Positions 8,580 to 17,247 are shown, counted from the first letter of the stretch. The stretch: DNA of 64,000 nucleotides from a virus (IMGVR_UViG_3300048121_000993:1-64000); one strand, 5' to 3'. The notes: generated from the sequence alone by a model not told the origin. A program made the numbers and translations.

Positions 8580-9281
8580 ATGAATAAAACACCATGGCCA
8601 ACTATCACAGTTATTGATGTAATGTGTGCCGCAGTTCTTGTATATAAAGATCAAGGATTTGTTCGTAGTGGACAAGGATACACAGACACTGATACAGAAA
8701 ACGGTGAACCTATACAAATACGAGATAACAAAACTTGTATTGTTGATATTTTAGAAGATCCAGCAATGTCATTCACTGAATCAGAAATTACAAATGCTAA
8801 TAATCTTATTGATAGCATTAATGGTAAGTTAATGATCAAAAAGATGACTAATAACCTCAATAATTTTGAGCAAAACGTTGCTAAAGCATTATCAGAGCCA
8901 AATGTTAATAAGTTTGCAGTAAGCATCATTGCTAGTTTACCACATAGTGTGGTAATTGACAAAAAGCGTGAAGCAGTTGAAGATAAAATGTCTGCATTAA
9001 AGCATAGCAGTATGTACTTTGGTAATCGTGGCAAAAGATACGATATTAATGTAAAAGTACTAGATGTTAAGTTTATTCAAACTAGTGATGTTTATATGAT
9101 TACCACAGTTTACGCTGAAAAGGATATTATTAAGTTTTGGTGGCGAGATCAACCGGATATTAGTGATATTATTTCGGATAAAACCATTAAAATTCGTGGT
9201 ACAGTCAACAAACATGAGCTATCAAAGTACTCAAATGCCAAAGAAACCCTTGTAAATAGGGTTAAAATCATAGCAATTTAG
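8580..9281 (+). CDS. Unrecognised 26-kDa-class protein
   Basis: 233 aa from the ATG at 8580, preceded by CTGGAGTCACAA. An in-frame ATG at 8541 lies 4 nt after the late box, so late transcripts might start translation there, adding 13 residues. There is no membrane segment or recognised motif. The middle is Lys/Asp-rich and helical, and the end looks beta-rich. It sits between uvsY and a small HTH gene and is probably an early replication-period protein; function unknown. Confidence 0.7.
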   Translation: MNKTPWPTITVIDVMCAAVLVYKDQGFVRSGQGYTDTDTENGEPIQIRDNKTCIVDILEDPAMSFTESEITNANNLIDSINGKLMIKKMTNNLNNFEQNVAKALSEPNVNKFAVSIIASLPHSVVIDKKREAVEDKMSALKHSSMYFGNRGKRYDINVKVLDVKFIQTSDVYMITTVYAEKDIIKFWWRDQPDISDIISDKTIKIRGTVNKHELSKYSNAKETLVNRVKIIAI

Positions 9282-9297
9282 CGGTTTATTTAAAAGG

Positions 9298-9326
9298 TTG
9301 ACAGAATCTACTTCCTAATATATATT
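9298..9326 (+). promoter_or_regulatory. sigma70-type promoter without the palindrome
   Basis: TTGACA (9298-9303), 17-bp spacer, TATATT (9321-9326). It keeps the AAAAGG lead-in of its relatives but not the palindromic spacer. Confidence 0.75.
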
Positions 9327-9378
9327 ATACTTAACAATAACATTAAGTTATTATAATTAATAAACAAAAGGAGTTAAA

Positions 9379-9648
9379 ATGCCAAAAACTAAAAAAACAA
9401 AAGCAGTGGGTACTAAATTTTTCAAAGAAGGTACTCAAAACCAAAGAATCCTAGCTAAGTTCTGGGGTACAGGTAAATCTTTTACTATGGATGATCTAAG
9501 AGAAAAATTAGACATCGCATCTCCGGGTGCAAGACTTTCTGAATTAAGAGACGAAGGTTTTAATGTAAAAGCAACTACAGTTGAAACAGGTGATGTTGGT
9601 AGACAAACTAACGAATACACTATTTCTAAAAAAAGAGTATTAGTATAA
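9379..9648 (+). CDS. Small winged-helix DNA-binding protein (HTH_39-like)
   Basis: 89 aa, basic N-terminus. NQRILAKFWGTGKSFTMDDL then IASPGARLSELRDEGFNV reads as a winged helix-turn-helix with the recognition helix in SPGARLSELRDEG, like the phage HTH_39 family. It has its own strong promoter, a good ribosome-binding site (AAAGGAG) and its own terminator, so it is likely made in quantity early. A role as transcriptional regulator, possibly of the palindromic early promoters, is an inference. Confidence 0.7.
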   Translation: MPKTKKTKAVGTKFFKEGTQNQRILAKFWGTGKSFTMDDLREKLDIASPGARLSELRDEGFNVKATTVETGDVGRQTNEYTISKKRVLV

Positions 9649-9666
9649 TACCTACTAAACTAGATT

Positions 9667-9695
9667 ATTGGGCCCTTTATTGTATTGGGCCCAAT
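9667..9695 (+). terminator. Hairpin terminator candidate
   Basis: A 9-bp perfect stem ATTGGGCCC/GGGCCCAAT with an 11-nt loop, just after the HTH gene. The T run that follows is short, so termination strength is uncertain. Confidence 0.6.
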
Positions 9696-9722
9696 TCTAT
9701 GAATAAAAGATCAAATAAAAGG

Positions 9723-9751
9723 TTGACAAGTAAGATGTCTTACTGTATACT
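9723..9751 (+). promoter_or_regulatory. sigma70-type promoter with 16-bp palindrome in spacer
   Basis: TTGACA (9723-9728), spacer AGTAAGATGTCTTACTG (17 bp), TATACT (9746-9751). The spacer holds AGTAAGA-TG-TCTTACT. The following leader, down to ACAGGAG, is nearly identical to that at 49535-49562. Confidence 0.9.
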
Positions 9752-9786
9752 GTAAGTATAGTTAATAAAAAACAGGAGTTTAATAA

Positions 9787-10653
9787 ATGGCACAAATGCA
9801 ACTAAAGAAGGCTCGCAAGAATCGTAAAGGCGAGACAATTGTAGAAGTTCTTCCTAATAATGTGAAGGACAATCCAAATGAAACTGATAATCAAATTATC
9901 GAGCGTATGCGTGAGCGTTTTAGCATATTAGATGATATGACACAAGCCTCAATTGATGGTGTTGTGCGTGGTATGGTTGTAACAGGCCCTCCTGGAGTTG
10001 GTAAATCATTTGGTGTTGAACAAGTACTAGAAAAAAATAGTTTGTTTGATACACTAGCAGGTAACAAATTGCGTTTTGAAGTTATCAAAGGTGCCTCAAG
10101 TGCAATTGGTTTGTACAAAGTACTTTACAATAACGCAGATAAGAATAGTGTCCTTGTGTTAGACGATTGTGATACAGTATTGTATGACGAAACAAGTCTT
10201 AACTTGCTTAAAGCAGCACTTGACTCTTGTAAAAAGCGTAAATTAAGTTGGAATACAGATAGTGCATTACTAAGACGAGAAGGTATTCCAGATACTTTTG
10301 AATTCCAAGGTAGTGTAATTTTTATTACTAACCTTAAATTTGATAATGTGCGTGGTAAGATTAAAGATCACTTAGCAGCCATTATGTCAAGGTGTCATTA
10401 CTTAGATCTTACAATGGATACAACTAGGGAGAAAGTTCTTAGATGTAAGCAGATTGTTGCAGATGGTATGCTTAATGAATATCAGTTTACTTCAGAAGAA
10501 GAAAATGATGTTATGGACTTTATGATCTCTAACAAAGAAAAGATGCGTGAGATTAGTTTGCGTATGGTTACTAAACTTGCAGATCTTAAAAAGAGTTTTG
10601 GTGATGAAAAGTGGAAACGAACTGCTGAAGTCACTTGTATGCGTAGAGCATAA
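9787..10653 (+). CDS. AAA-family ATPase
   Basis: 288 aa. Walker A is GPPGVGKS (residues 67-74) and Walker B is VLVLDDCD (about 121-128). A later VIFITNLKFD strand fits sensor 1, and MSRCHYLDL may hold the arginine finger. This single-domain AAA ATPase is common in marine T4-like phages but its substrate is unknown to me. CAGGAG precedes the ATG. It is flanked by an early promoter and a strong terminator, making it a monocistronic early gene. Confidence 0.85.
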   Translation: MAQMQLKKARKNRKGETIVEVLPNNVKDNPNETDNQIIERMRERFSILDDMTQASIDGVVRGMVVTGPPGVGKSFGVEQVLEKNSLFDTLAGNKLRFEVIKGASSAIGLYKVLYNNADKNSVLVLDDCDTVLYDETSLNLLKAALDSCKKRKLSWNTDSALLRREGIPDTFEFQGSVIFITNLKFDNVRGKIKDHLAAIMSRCHYLDLTMDTTREKVLRCKQIVADGMLNEYQFTSEEENDVMDFMISNKEKMREISLRMVTKLADLKKSFGDEKWKRTAEVTCMRRA

Positions 10654-10666
10654 AAATAAAATTTAG

Positions 10667-10690
10667 AAAAAGCCCTTCGGGGCTTTTTTT
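10667..10690 (+). terminator. Strong rho-independent terminator
   Basis: AAAGCCC-TTCG-GGGCTTT with a UUCG tetraloop and a run of seven T. Confidence 0.95.
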
Positions 10691-10694
10691 ATGA

Positions 10695-10702
10695 CATAAA
10701 TA
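10695..10702 (+). promoter_or_regulatory. Late box abutting a start codon
   Basis: CATAAATA ends 4 nt before the ATG at 10707, so the transcript would start at the start codon. Confidence 0.6.
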
Positions 10703-10706
10703 CAAG

Positions 10707-11036
10707 ATGGAATTTGTAATTAAAGCAATCATAGGCGGTTTAGTTATCGCGGGTGTAGTAACTGCAGCCGAAAAAGGTAACCCAACCATGGGTGCATTAA
10801 TATTAGGAATACCGTTAGGTAGTGTAATAAGTGTTATCTTTATGCATCTTAGTGGAGTACAACCAGAAGTGTTTGCTCAACTGGCAAAAGAAACAGTTTA
10901 CTTTGTAGTTGTAAGTTTAGTTTTCTTTCCTATATTTGCATACATGGTATTACAAAACGGTTTTTGGATATCATTAACTGTATCAATTTCATTTACACTG
11001 TTCTGTCTTTATTTACTTTTAAAATATCTAACATAA
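10707..11036 (+). CDS. Small integral membrane protein, GlpM/DUF3147-like
   Basis: 109 aa with about four hydrophobic segments (residues 4-22, 29-48, 62-82, 86-107). The pattern IKAIIGGLVI, then GALILGIPLGSVI, then a late PIFAYMV segment, resembles my recollection of the GlpM/DUF3147 family of inner-membrane proteins. There is no ribosome-binding site and the late box directly abuts the ATG, suggesting a leaderless mRNA. Function in a phage is unknown; holin-like activity is possible but not shown. Confidence 0.6.
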   Translation: MEFVIKAIIGGLVIAGVVTAAEKGNPTMGALILGIPLGSVISVIFMHLSGVQPEVFAQLAKETVYFVVVSLVFFPIFAYMVLQNGFWISLTVSISFTLFCLYLLLKYLT

Positions 11037-11050
11037 TCAAGCGTTCGAGC

Positions 11051-11079
11051 TTGACTTATCCTATACAATAGTGTATTAT
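11051..11079 (+). promoter_or_regulatory. sigma70-type promoter of uvsW
   Basis: TTGACT (11051-11056), 17-bp spacer, TATTAT (11074-11079). The ATG of uvsW begins 6 nt after the -10 box, so +1 would coincide with the start codon. Confidence 0.75.
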
Positions 11080-11085
11080 ACTAAT

Positions 11086-12537
11086 ATGAAATGTAAAATT
11101 ATTCTCAAAGACGAAGTTAACTGTAAAGTCGAAGGACTTGATGTAAACACTCGTAGAAAATGTGAAAAAGAATTAAAGTTCTTTTTACCATATGCTTTTC
11201 ATGTGCCAGCATACAAGTTAGGCAGATGGGATGGATGTCAAAGTTACTTTACAGTAGGTGGTGTTACATACATTAACCTACTAGACAAAGTATTACCTAT
11301 CATAATGGATCAAGGATATCATGTTGACATTGATGATCTTAGAAAAGTACACACTTTTGATTTTCCAACTGTAGATGAAACAACATTTCAAAATAGACTC
11401 TGGCCAGAAAAACATCAAATGGCAGGAGAACCTATTACACTTCGTGACTATCAAATTGAAATTGTAAACAAGTTTTTAAGTACACCACATTGTTTACAAG
11501 AAATTGCCACTGGTGCAGGTAAAACATTAATTACTGCTGCACTTAGTGAGCGTGTAGAACAGTATGGAAGATCAATAGTGATTGTACCAAACAAAGACTT
11601 GGTAAGACAAACTGCTGATGATTATACTAACTTAGGACTGGATGTTGGAGTTTACTTCGGCGACAAAAAACAAATAGGACATACCCATACTATATGTACA
11701 TGGCAAAGTTTGAATAGTATTAGAAAGCGTTTTCGTGATGGACTTGATGAACTTAGTTTACACGACTTTACTGAAAATGTAACTTGTGTTATCGTAGACG
11801 AAGTACATCAAGCCAAAGCAGATGTGTTAAAAGATTTGTTAACAAAAGAATTTGCACACATTCCATTGCGTTGGGGTTTAACAGGAACTATTCCTAAAGC
11901 GGACCATGAGAAGGTTAGTTTACAAGCGTGTTTAGGCGAAGTAACTAACAGACTTAGTGCAAGTGAACTACAAGACATGGATGTACTTAGTCAGTGTCAT
12001 GTTAATGTTGTACAAATGAAAGAATTCGTAGAATATAATAATTACCAAAGCGAGCTAACATATCTTACTACAGATAAAGCTCGAATGGAATATGTGAGTG
12101 GATTAATTGAAAAGGTTTCTCAATCAGGAAATACACTTGTATTAGTAGATAGAATCAAAGCAGGCGGATTGATTTGTGATAATCTTCCACAAGCAAACTT
12201 TGTTAGTGGCGCAATGAAGTCAACAGATCGTAAAGATCATTATGATGATATCAATGAAGGAACTAATCAAATTGTAGTAGCAACATATGGTGTTGCGGCA
12301 GTAGGAATCAATATACCACGCATCTTTAATTTGGTACTAATAGAACCGGGTAAAAGTTTTGTTAGAGTTATTCAAAGTATTGGTCGTGGAATACGTAAAG
12401 CTGAAGATAAGGATAATGTTCAAATATGGGATATTACCAGTTCAGCAAAATTTAGTAAAAAACACTTAACAGAGCGTAAGAAGTTTTATAAAGAAGCAAA
12501 CTATCCATTTACGATTGATAAAGTAGATTGGCAATAA
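11086..12537 (+). CDS. uvsW: UvsW DNA/RNA helicase
   Basis: 483 aa, SF2 helicase like T4 UvsW (503 aa), which processes recombination intermediates and R-loops and shifts replication from origins to recombination. Motif I is IATGAGKT, motif II is VDEVH, motif III region GLTGTIPK, and the C-terminal RecA-like lobe holds IQSIGRGIRK (motif VI). The N-terminal domain (YAFHVPAYKLGRWDG) is typical of UvsW. The ATG at 11086 is chosen; an upstream in-frame GTG (11071) lies inside the promoter. No ribosome-binding site is present. Confidence 0.92.
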   Translation: MKCKIILKDEVNCKVEGLDVNTRRKCEKELKFFLPYAFHVPAYKLGRWDGCQSYFTVGGVTYINLLDKVLPIIMDQGYHVDIDDLRKVHTFDFPTVDETTFQNRLWPEKHQMAGEPITLRDYQIEIVNKFLSTPHCLQEIATGAGKTLITAALSERVEQYGRSIVIVPNKDLVRQTADDYTNLGLDVGVYFGDKKQIGHTHTICTWQSLNSIRKRFRDGLDELSLHDFTENVTCVIVDEVHQAKADVLKDLLTKEFAHIPLRWGLTGTIPKADHEKVSLQACLGEVTNRLSASELQDMDVLSQCHVNVVQMKEFVEYNNYQSELTYLTTDKARMEYVSGLIEKVSQSGNTLVLVDRIKAGGLICDNLPQANFVSGAMKSTDRKDHYDDINEGTNQIVVATYGVAAVGINIPRIFNLVLIEPGKSFVRVIQSIGRGIRKAEDKDNVQIWDITSSAKFSKKHLTERKKFYKEANYPFTIDKVDWQ

Positions 12538-12546
12538 GGAATAAGT

Positions 12547-13047
12547 ATGAAAATATTAACAGTTGAAAACAAAACGTATGAACTAGATGACATACCAGAT
12601 ACAATAGACGATTTAAGATACAGCATTTTAGACTACAGTAACCCAGGACATATTGATTATTATTTTATTCCACTAGTGTTCCTAGAAAGTTTTTATGCAC
12701 CAGCGGCAGTTATTCAAATAGGCGAGTATTCTATTACTATGCCATTAGATTGGAGCATTGTAATTTGTGATCCAGAGTGCGGTAATCCAGAAGTATTAAG
12801 TTTAATGAGTTTAAATGACAGAGGGTTTAGTGTATTTGCATTTAATCCATTAACTGGGTTTACTCCAAAGTATTTAGATGTAAATATTACTAATATCTAT
12901 ACAGATGTAAAATGGTATGCACCTAAACTAAAGTTTGGACATTTGTTAAATGTTCCATTAAGTGATGAACCAAATTCACCTTGTGTATTATTTGTAAAAG
13001 AAGCAAATAAGTTACCAGAGGTACTTGACATTAGTGAACTTTGGTAG
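12547..13047 (+). CDS. Conserved protein downstream of uvsW
   Basis: 166 aa, with AAGGAAT before the ATG. Largely beta-rich, Pro/Tyr-rich and without charged low-complexity regions. Segments such as SITMPLDWSIVICDPECGN and GFSVFAFNPLTGF look like a compact globular domain. I do not recognise the family firmly; a protein in this position occurs in other marine T4-like phages by memory. It is the first of a run of small genes linked by overlaps. Confidence 0.65.
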   Translation: MKILTVENKTYELDDIPDTIDDLRYSILDYSNPGHIDYYFIPLVFLESFYAPAAVIQIGEYSITMPLDWSIVICDPECGNPEVLSLMSLNDRGFSVFAFNPLTGFTPKYLDVNITNIYTDVKWYAPKLKFGHLLNVPLSDEPNSPCVLFVKEANKLPEVLDISELW

Positions 13048-13051
13048 TACA

Positions 13052-13273
13052 ATGAAAACTAGAATACATGTTAATCAACACATTATAAAACGCAATAGTA
13101 AAACAGGCGAAAGAGAACCTGTGCTAACATGTAAAACATCTAAGAATAATAACTACGCACACGAAGTTGTTATTAAAGGTGACTCAAAAGTAGTATACAG
13201 TCCAGACAAGCCATTATCATGTGGAGCAAAGGTTTGGATAGAAACAGAAGGAGAAGTAATCATTGTCAAATAA
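13052..13273 (+). CDS. Small conserved T4-like protein
   Basis: 73 aa from the ATG at 13052; the frame is open upstream from a TTG inside the preceding gene. The sequence RIHVNQHIIKRN and the ending PDKPLSCGAKVWIETEGEV match a short protein I recall in many marine T4-like phages. It looks like an all-beta small domain. Function unknown. Confidence 0.75.
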   Translation: MKTRIHVNQHIIKRNSKTGEREPVLTCKTSKNNNYAHEVVIKGDSKVVYSPDKPLSCGAKVWIETEGEVIIVK

Positions 13274-13724
13274 ACTAAACATTAAAGAAGAAATGAGATC
13301 TATTGATACTAAAGATAGAGGCTGGTATGATAGTTTAACAGAAGAAGAAAAGAAAAAAGTTGGCATATGGTTACTAATGCGTTATACTAGTAGTTGTGGC
13401 GATAAGATGTTCAGTGAACATTACTTAGAATGGACCAACGAAGTGGTTAATGTACACTTTAATAAATTACGCAAGCATCCACAATTGCAGTATCAACTGA
13501 TGCAATTAGTAGGGCTAGGCAAAAGCACATTTCATCCTTGGATAGCACCCGGCAAGGCAATGAAGAAAAGTAAAGTACAAAAGTGGGTTGTAGAAAATTA
13601 CAGTCATTTAAATGATGACGAAGTAGAAATTTTTATTAGTACTAAAACAAAAGAAGATTTTGTTGAGTTGTTTGAAGAACACGGTATGGATAAAAAACAA
13701 ATCAAAGAGTTATTGAAAAAATAA
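13263..13724 (+). CDS. Candidate clamp-loader small subunit (gp62-like)
   Basis: 153 aa from a TTG at 13263, supported by GGAG 10 nt upstream and an overlap with the preceding stop. The alternative is ATG 13293. The layout of KDRGWYDSL, LLMRYTSSCGD, a long helix, HPQLQYQLMQLVGLGKS and a helical C-terminus (LNDDEVEIFISTKTKEDF) resembles the divergent gp62 of marine T4-like phages, which partners gp44 to load the gp45 clamp. gp44 and gp45 are not in this window. The assignment is tentative. Confidence 0.4.
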   Translation: MSNKLNIKEEMRSIDTKDRGWYDSLTEEEKKKVGIWLLMRYTSSCGDKMFSEHYLEWTNEVVNVHFNKLRKHPQLQYQLMQLVGLGKSTFHPWIAPGKAMKKSKVQKWVVENYSHLNDDEVEIFISTKTKEDFVELFEEHGMDKKQIKELLKK

Positions 13725-13725
13725 A

Positions 13726-14397
13726 ATGTACAAATGTCAATACTGTAGTAAATCTTTTAAGAAAGAAAATACATTAGCAGTACATCTTTGTGAGCAAAAA
13801 AGAAGGTTCATGCAAAAAGATGAGAAACATGTGCAACTTGGATTTAGATCATATCAATTATTTTATAAAATAGGAACAAATGCAAAAAATGATAAATCGT
13901 ACGAAGACTTTGCGAAAAGTCAATACTATATTAGTTTTTGTAAGTTTGGTTATTACTGTCGCGACATTGGGATCGATGATGTACCAGCTTACACTACTTG
14001 GTTAATAAAGAACAGTGTCCGTCTCGACATATGGGGCAAAGATAGGCAATTTACAAAATGGATGAAAGAGAGATTAAAAACTGAATCAGTTGATAGAGGT
14101 GTAGAACGTACAATTATATTTTTACAAACTTGGGCAGAAGAAAATAATACAACTTATAATAGATACTTTAGTGACATAGCACCAAGTTTAGCAGTGTTTC
14201 ATATTTGCAGTGGAAAAATATCACCGTGGGTATTATTTAACAGTACAGAAGCACAAGGACTAATTGATAGATTTAACGGCGAACAGTTAAAAATGATAAC
14301 AGACTATTTAGAAATAGATTACTGGCAACGTACTATGAGCGTTAACCCACAAGATGCTAGGTGGGTAGAAGGAATATTGGAGCAAGCAGGAATATGA
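13726..14397 (+). CDS. Zinc-finger protein conserved in marine T4-like phages
   Basis: 223 aa. The N-terminus YKCQYCSKSF...LAVHLCE is a classical single zinc finger (C4, C7, H20, C22 as ligands). The rest is helical with the conserved-looking block KISPWVLFNS near residue 165. I recall homologues of this architecture in cyanophages. It probably binds nucleic acid; no enzymatic motif is visible. Its stop overlaps the next start (ATATGA). Confidence 0.7.
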   Translation: MYKCQYCSKSFKKENTLAVHLCEQKRRFMQKDEKHVQLGFRSYQLFYKIGTNAKNDKSYEDFAKSQYYISFCKFGYYCRDIGIDDVPAYTTWLIKNSVRLDIWGKDRQFTKWMKERLKTESVDRGVERTIIFLQTWAEENNTTYNRYFSDIAPSLAVFHICSGKISPWVLFNSTEAQGLIDRFNGEQLKMITDYLEIDYWQRTMSVNPQDARWVEGILEQAGI

Positions 14398-14981
14398 TAG
14401 TAAACACAGATATTGACATTGACATAGCTGATAGAGATCAGTTGTTAAAAATAATCAAAGGCACACCTGCAATGATTGCCAGAGAAAATAACAAACAAGT
14501 AAAGCATAATACAGGTGTATACTTTCACGATATTCCAAGTAATCCATTTAGTGGACTTAGTACAATAGATCACAAAGAAGCAGAAAAAATGGGCTACTTT
14601 AAAATTGATGTGCTGAATGTTAGTTTGTATAAAAATATTAAAACTAAAAAACAATTAGTGGAATTACTTGACAAAGAACCTATGTGGGAATTGTTAGAAC
14701 ACAAAGAAGTAGTTGAACAATGTTTCCATATTCACAAACATCATAATATTGTAAGCCGAATGAAACCAACAAGTGTATCTCAACTTGCAGCCGTGCTAGC
14801 AATAATACGCCCTGCTAAAAGACATTTAATAGGTAAGGATTGGGATACTATTAATAAAGATGTATGGGTAAGACCAACTAACGATGATTACTTCTTTAAA
14901 AAAGCACACGCTCACGCATATGCAATGGCTATTGTATTACAATTAAATATGTTAGCTACTGGTTTTTCTTTACAAGATTAA
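14394..14981 (+). CDS. Protein with DnaE finger-domain-like segment
   Basis: 195 aa from the ATG at 14394, which overlaps the previous stop. EAEKMGYFKIDVLNVSLYKNI resembles the DnaE (Pol III alpha) finger motif in which an acidic residue, MG and KxDxL recur. The region from IRPAKRHLIG to FFKKAHAHAYA also resembles a DnaE segment. Catalytic palm residues are absent, so it cannot be a polymerase. Homologues are known to me as conserved in marine T4-like phages. It may be a repurposed DNA-polymerase fragment; role unknown. Confidence 0.6.
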   Translation: MIVNTDIDIDIADRDQLLKIIKGTPAMIARENNKQVKHNTGVYFHDIPSNPFSGLSTIDHKEAEKMGYFKIDVLNVSLYKNIKTKKQLVELLDKEPMWELLEHKEVVEQCFHIHKHHNIVSRMKPTSVSQLAAVLAIIRPAKRHLIGKDWDTINKDVWVRPTNDDYFFKKAHAHAYAMAIVLQLNMLATGFSLQD

Positions 14982-15327
14982 TACTTCTACGTTTGATACG
15001 TTTAGTGATACTATTGCTTAATCTAACTTCAGGACCTGCTACTATTTCTAATTGCTTAACATTAAAACTCATTACGCAATGAGCAAAGTTCCATCTATTA
15101 AGTAATGCAATGTTTATTGGTAATTTTCTATTTGTTTCCCACCACCATTCTTCTCCTAGTTGTAAGAATTTAACTCTTTCGTTAGTATTAGATAAGCGTT
15201 CGTAGATATACACACTGGCAACATGACTATCTATATTTTGGACTATGCCAAGATACTCTTTGCCTGCATATTCAATAACGGTTAAGAACGGATACTCGTC
15301 TAAAAGCTTCTGGTGTTTTGTTTGCAT
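14956..15327 (-). CDS. Conserved minus-strand protein
   Basis: 123 aa, one of only three minus-strand genes in the window. LTVIEYAGKEYLGIVQNID, the EEWWWETNRKLPINIAL block and the basic tail match a protein I recall from marine T4-like phages. Its 3' end overlaps the convergent + strand gene by 26 bp. A minus-strand late box lies 6 nt before its ATG. It looks like a small beta-rich domain of the Sm/SH3 kind; function unknown. Confidence 0.7.
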   Translation of the reverse strand: MQTKHQKLLDEYPFLTVIEYAGKEYLGIVQNIDSHVASVYIYERLSNTNERVKFLQLGEEWWWETNRKLPINIALLNRWNFAHCVMSFNVKQLEIVAGPEVRLSNSITKRIKRRSINLVKKNQ

Positions 15328-15333
15328 TACTTT

Positions 15334-15341
15334 TATTTATG
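15334..15341 (-). promoter_or_regulatory. Minus-strand late box
   Basis: CATAAATA read on the minus strand, 6 nt upstream of the ATG at 15327, so the mRNA would be almost leaderless. Confidence 0.6.
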
Positions 15342-15363
15342 ATGAAAAAATTTGGAAGATTTT

Positions 15364-15371
15364 GATAAATA
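15364..15371 (+). promoter_or_regulatory. Late box
   Basis: GATAAATA, 19 nt before the ATG at 15391. Confidence 0.65.
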
Positions 15372-15390
15372 CTTTACAGGAGTCTAACAC

Positions 15391-16224
15391 ATGTCAAATT
15401 ACGGATCAGCATATAATATCAACCAAGTAGGGGATCTCTACACATTAGAAGATCATGGATCAGCACCAGGACTAGGCAAATATGCTAGTGCCAAAGGTAC
15501 ATCGGTAAACAGTCCATTAAATTACAGGTTTTTAAAATTATTTCGTGGATTTGATTCACAATTCTATTTCTTTGTAAAGAATCAAGATAGAAAAGCAATA
15601 ATGCTACAAGGCGTTACAGTTAATGCATCTTTTATTGATAGAACAGATAGATCAACAGTTGTAAGCAAAAAAGCTATTACAACTGATTATGAAACAGGTT
15701 CTATTAAGGTTATATTAACAGTAGGTGAGAGTGCGTTATTCTCGCAAGGCTTGTACGATCTTGTGTTCAGTTACACAAACGACAAGGGACTAGTATTACC
15801 TCTATTTTGTGACCTAAATATGCGTCCTAACTTTACAGTAGAATGTTCAGAAGAAGGTGATGCATTACCCCTAAACACACAAATTGCTGATTCATTTACT
15901 TCAAAAGTAATTGGCGCAGACACATACTATTTTAGTAGTGCAATAAAGGCCACTGGTTATTACAACAAACCAAATGGACTAATTACAATAGCAGTATACG
16001 GAACAGGCTATACTGGAAACTTTACAGTACAGGGTGCATTAAGTGAAAATCCTACAGAATCAGATTGGTTTGATATCACACTAGGGTCGTACACACAAAC
16101 ATTCTATCCATATAATGGACATACTGGAATAGATCCATGGACATTTCGTACAAACGTACAATATATCAGAACAAAACACACTCAACCGGCAGGAACACTT
16201 GACAAAATCGTAGTTAGAGTGTAA
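15391..16224 (+). CDS. Putative virion structural protein
   Basis: 277 aa, beta-rich throughout with few charged helices. The block from FRGFDSQFYFFVKN to YDLVFSYTNDKG looks like an immunoglobulin-like BppU-type N-terminal domain, followed by a second beta domain. It is preceded by a late box and AGGAG. I infer a head, neck or tail decoration protein; no specific T4 counterpart is recognised. Confidence 0.65.
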   Translation: MSNYGSAYNINQVGDLYTLEDHGSAPGLGKYASAKGTSVNSPLNYRFLKLFRGFDSQFYFFVKNQDRKAIMLQGVTVNASFIDRTDRSTVVSKKAITTDYETGSIKVILTVGESALFSQGLYDLVFSYTNDKGLVLPLFCDLNMRPNFTVECSEEGDALPLNTQIADSFTSKVIGADTYYFSSAIKATGYYNKPNGLITIAVYGTGYTGNFTVQGALSENPTESDWFDITLGSYTQTFYPYNGHTGIDPWTFRTNVQYIRTKHTQPAGTLDKIVVRV

Positions 16225-16227
16225 TAT
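16199..16227 (+). promoter_or_regulatory. sigma70-type promoter of primase
   Basis: TTGACA (16199-16204), 17-bp spacer, TAATAT (16222-16227), with the primase ATG 6 nt downstream; overlaps the end of the preceding gene. Confidence 0.65.
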
Positions 16228-16233
16228 ATACAC

Positions 16234-17247
16234 ATGACTTTGATGAATGAATACGTTAGAACTCTGGTTCCTAGTAACTGGCGATCCAGCCCAAGTGGTT
16301 GGACCAGTGGTAACTGTCCTATGTGTACAAGAAATGGTCAAGCACGACCAGACACTAAAGGGCGTGGAGGCTTCCACTTTAATGAAGATTCATTTCAATA
16401 CAATTGTTTTAATTGCAACTTTAAAACAGGTTGGAGTCCACAAGGCAAGATAACAGTAAGACTAAAACAACTGTTAACAACATTAGGTGCAGATGAGGCA
16501 GATATACAACGCATACAACTTGAGCTATTGCGAGAACAAGATGTAGCAACACTATTAATAAAAACTGAAAAGCGTAAAAACCTAGTTATTGATTGGGACT
16601 TAAAAGAACTACCAGAAGATGCTAAACCTTTTATGGAATTTACAGAACCAAATGAAGATTGGACAAATGCAGTAATGTACTTAACTGATCGTGGATTTGA
16701 TATTACAGATGATAGGTTTATGTGGAGTCCAAGTAAACAACACGGCAGAGTCAGTAAAAGATTTATATTGCCATTTACATACAAAGGCAAAGTAGTAGGT
16801 TATACTGCAAGATGGGCAGGCAATAATATTCCTGAAGGAATGCCAAAGTATTATAATCAGCAACCTAAAAAAGATTTTGTATATGGTTTAGATAGGCAAA
16901 CAGCAGATAAAGAAATTGTTATTGTAACTGAAGGACAACTAGATGCTATTGTTACAGATGGTTGTGCAATAGGTAGTAATAACATAAATGACGAACAAGC
17001 AGATATATTGCACAGTTTACAAAAGCAAATTGTAATATTACCAGATGCAGATGAGGCAGGTAAACTAATGTGCAAGGCAGCTATTAAGCATGGTTGGAGT
17101 GTAGCATTTCCTGAATGGAAAGATTGCAAAGATGCCTCAGATAGCTTGACAAAACACGGAAGATTGTATACAATAAGTAGTATACTTAATAGTGTTGAAA
17201 GTAACAAAACAAAAATTGAATTAATGATGAGAAAGTATTGCAAATGA
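16234..17247 (+). CDS. gp61: DNA primase (gp61)
   Basis: 337 aa, as T4 gp61 (342 aa). It synthesises RNA primers for lagging-strand replication with gp41. The N-terminal zinc ribbon has C28, C31, C58 and C61. The TOPRIM core shows VIVTEGQLDAI and ILPDADEAGK. There is no ribosome-binding site and the promoter ends 6 nt before the ATG; an ATG at 16243 is an alternative. The stop overlaps the gp41 start (AAATGA). Confidence 0.92.
   Translation: MTLMNEYVRTLVPSNWRSSPSGWTSGNCPMCTRNGQARPDTKGRGGFHFNEDSFQYNCFNCNFKTGWSPQGKITVRLKQLLTTLGADEADIQRIQLELLREQDVATLLIKTEKRKNLVIDWDLKELPEDAKPFMEFTEPNEDWTNAVMYLTDRGFDITDDRFMWSPSKQHGRVSKRFILPFTYKGKVVGYTARWAGNNIPEGMPKYYNQQPKKDFVYGLDRQTADKEIVIVTEGQLDAIVTDGCAIGSNNINDEQADILHSLQKQIVILPDADEAGKLMCKAAIKHGWSVAFPEWKDCKDASDSLTKHGRLYTISSILNSVESNKTKIELMMRKYCK

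Noticed and set aside
13025-13053. TTGACA, 17 bp, TACAAT arrangement
   Set aside because: The -10 box would overlap the ATG of the gene at 13052 and lies within a run of coupled genes; probably chance, though a promoter for the following gene cannot be excluded.
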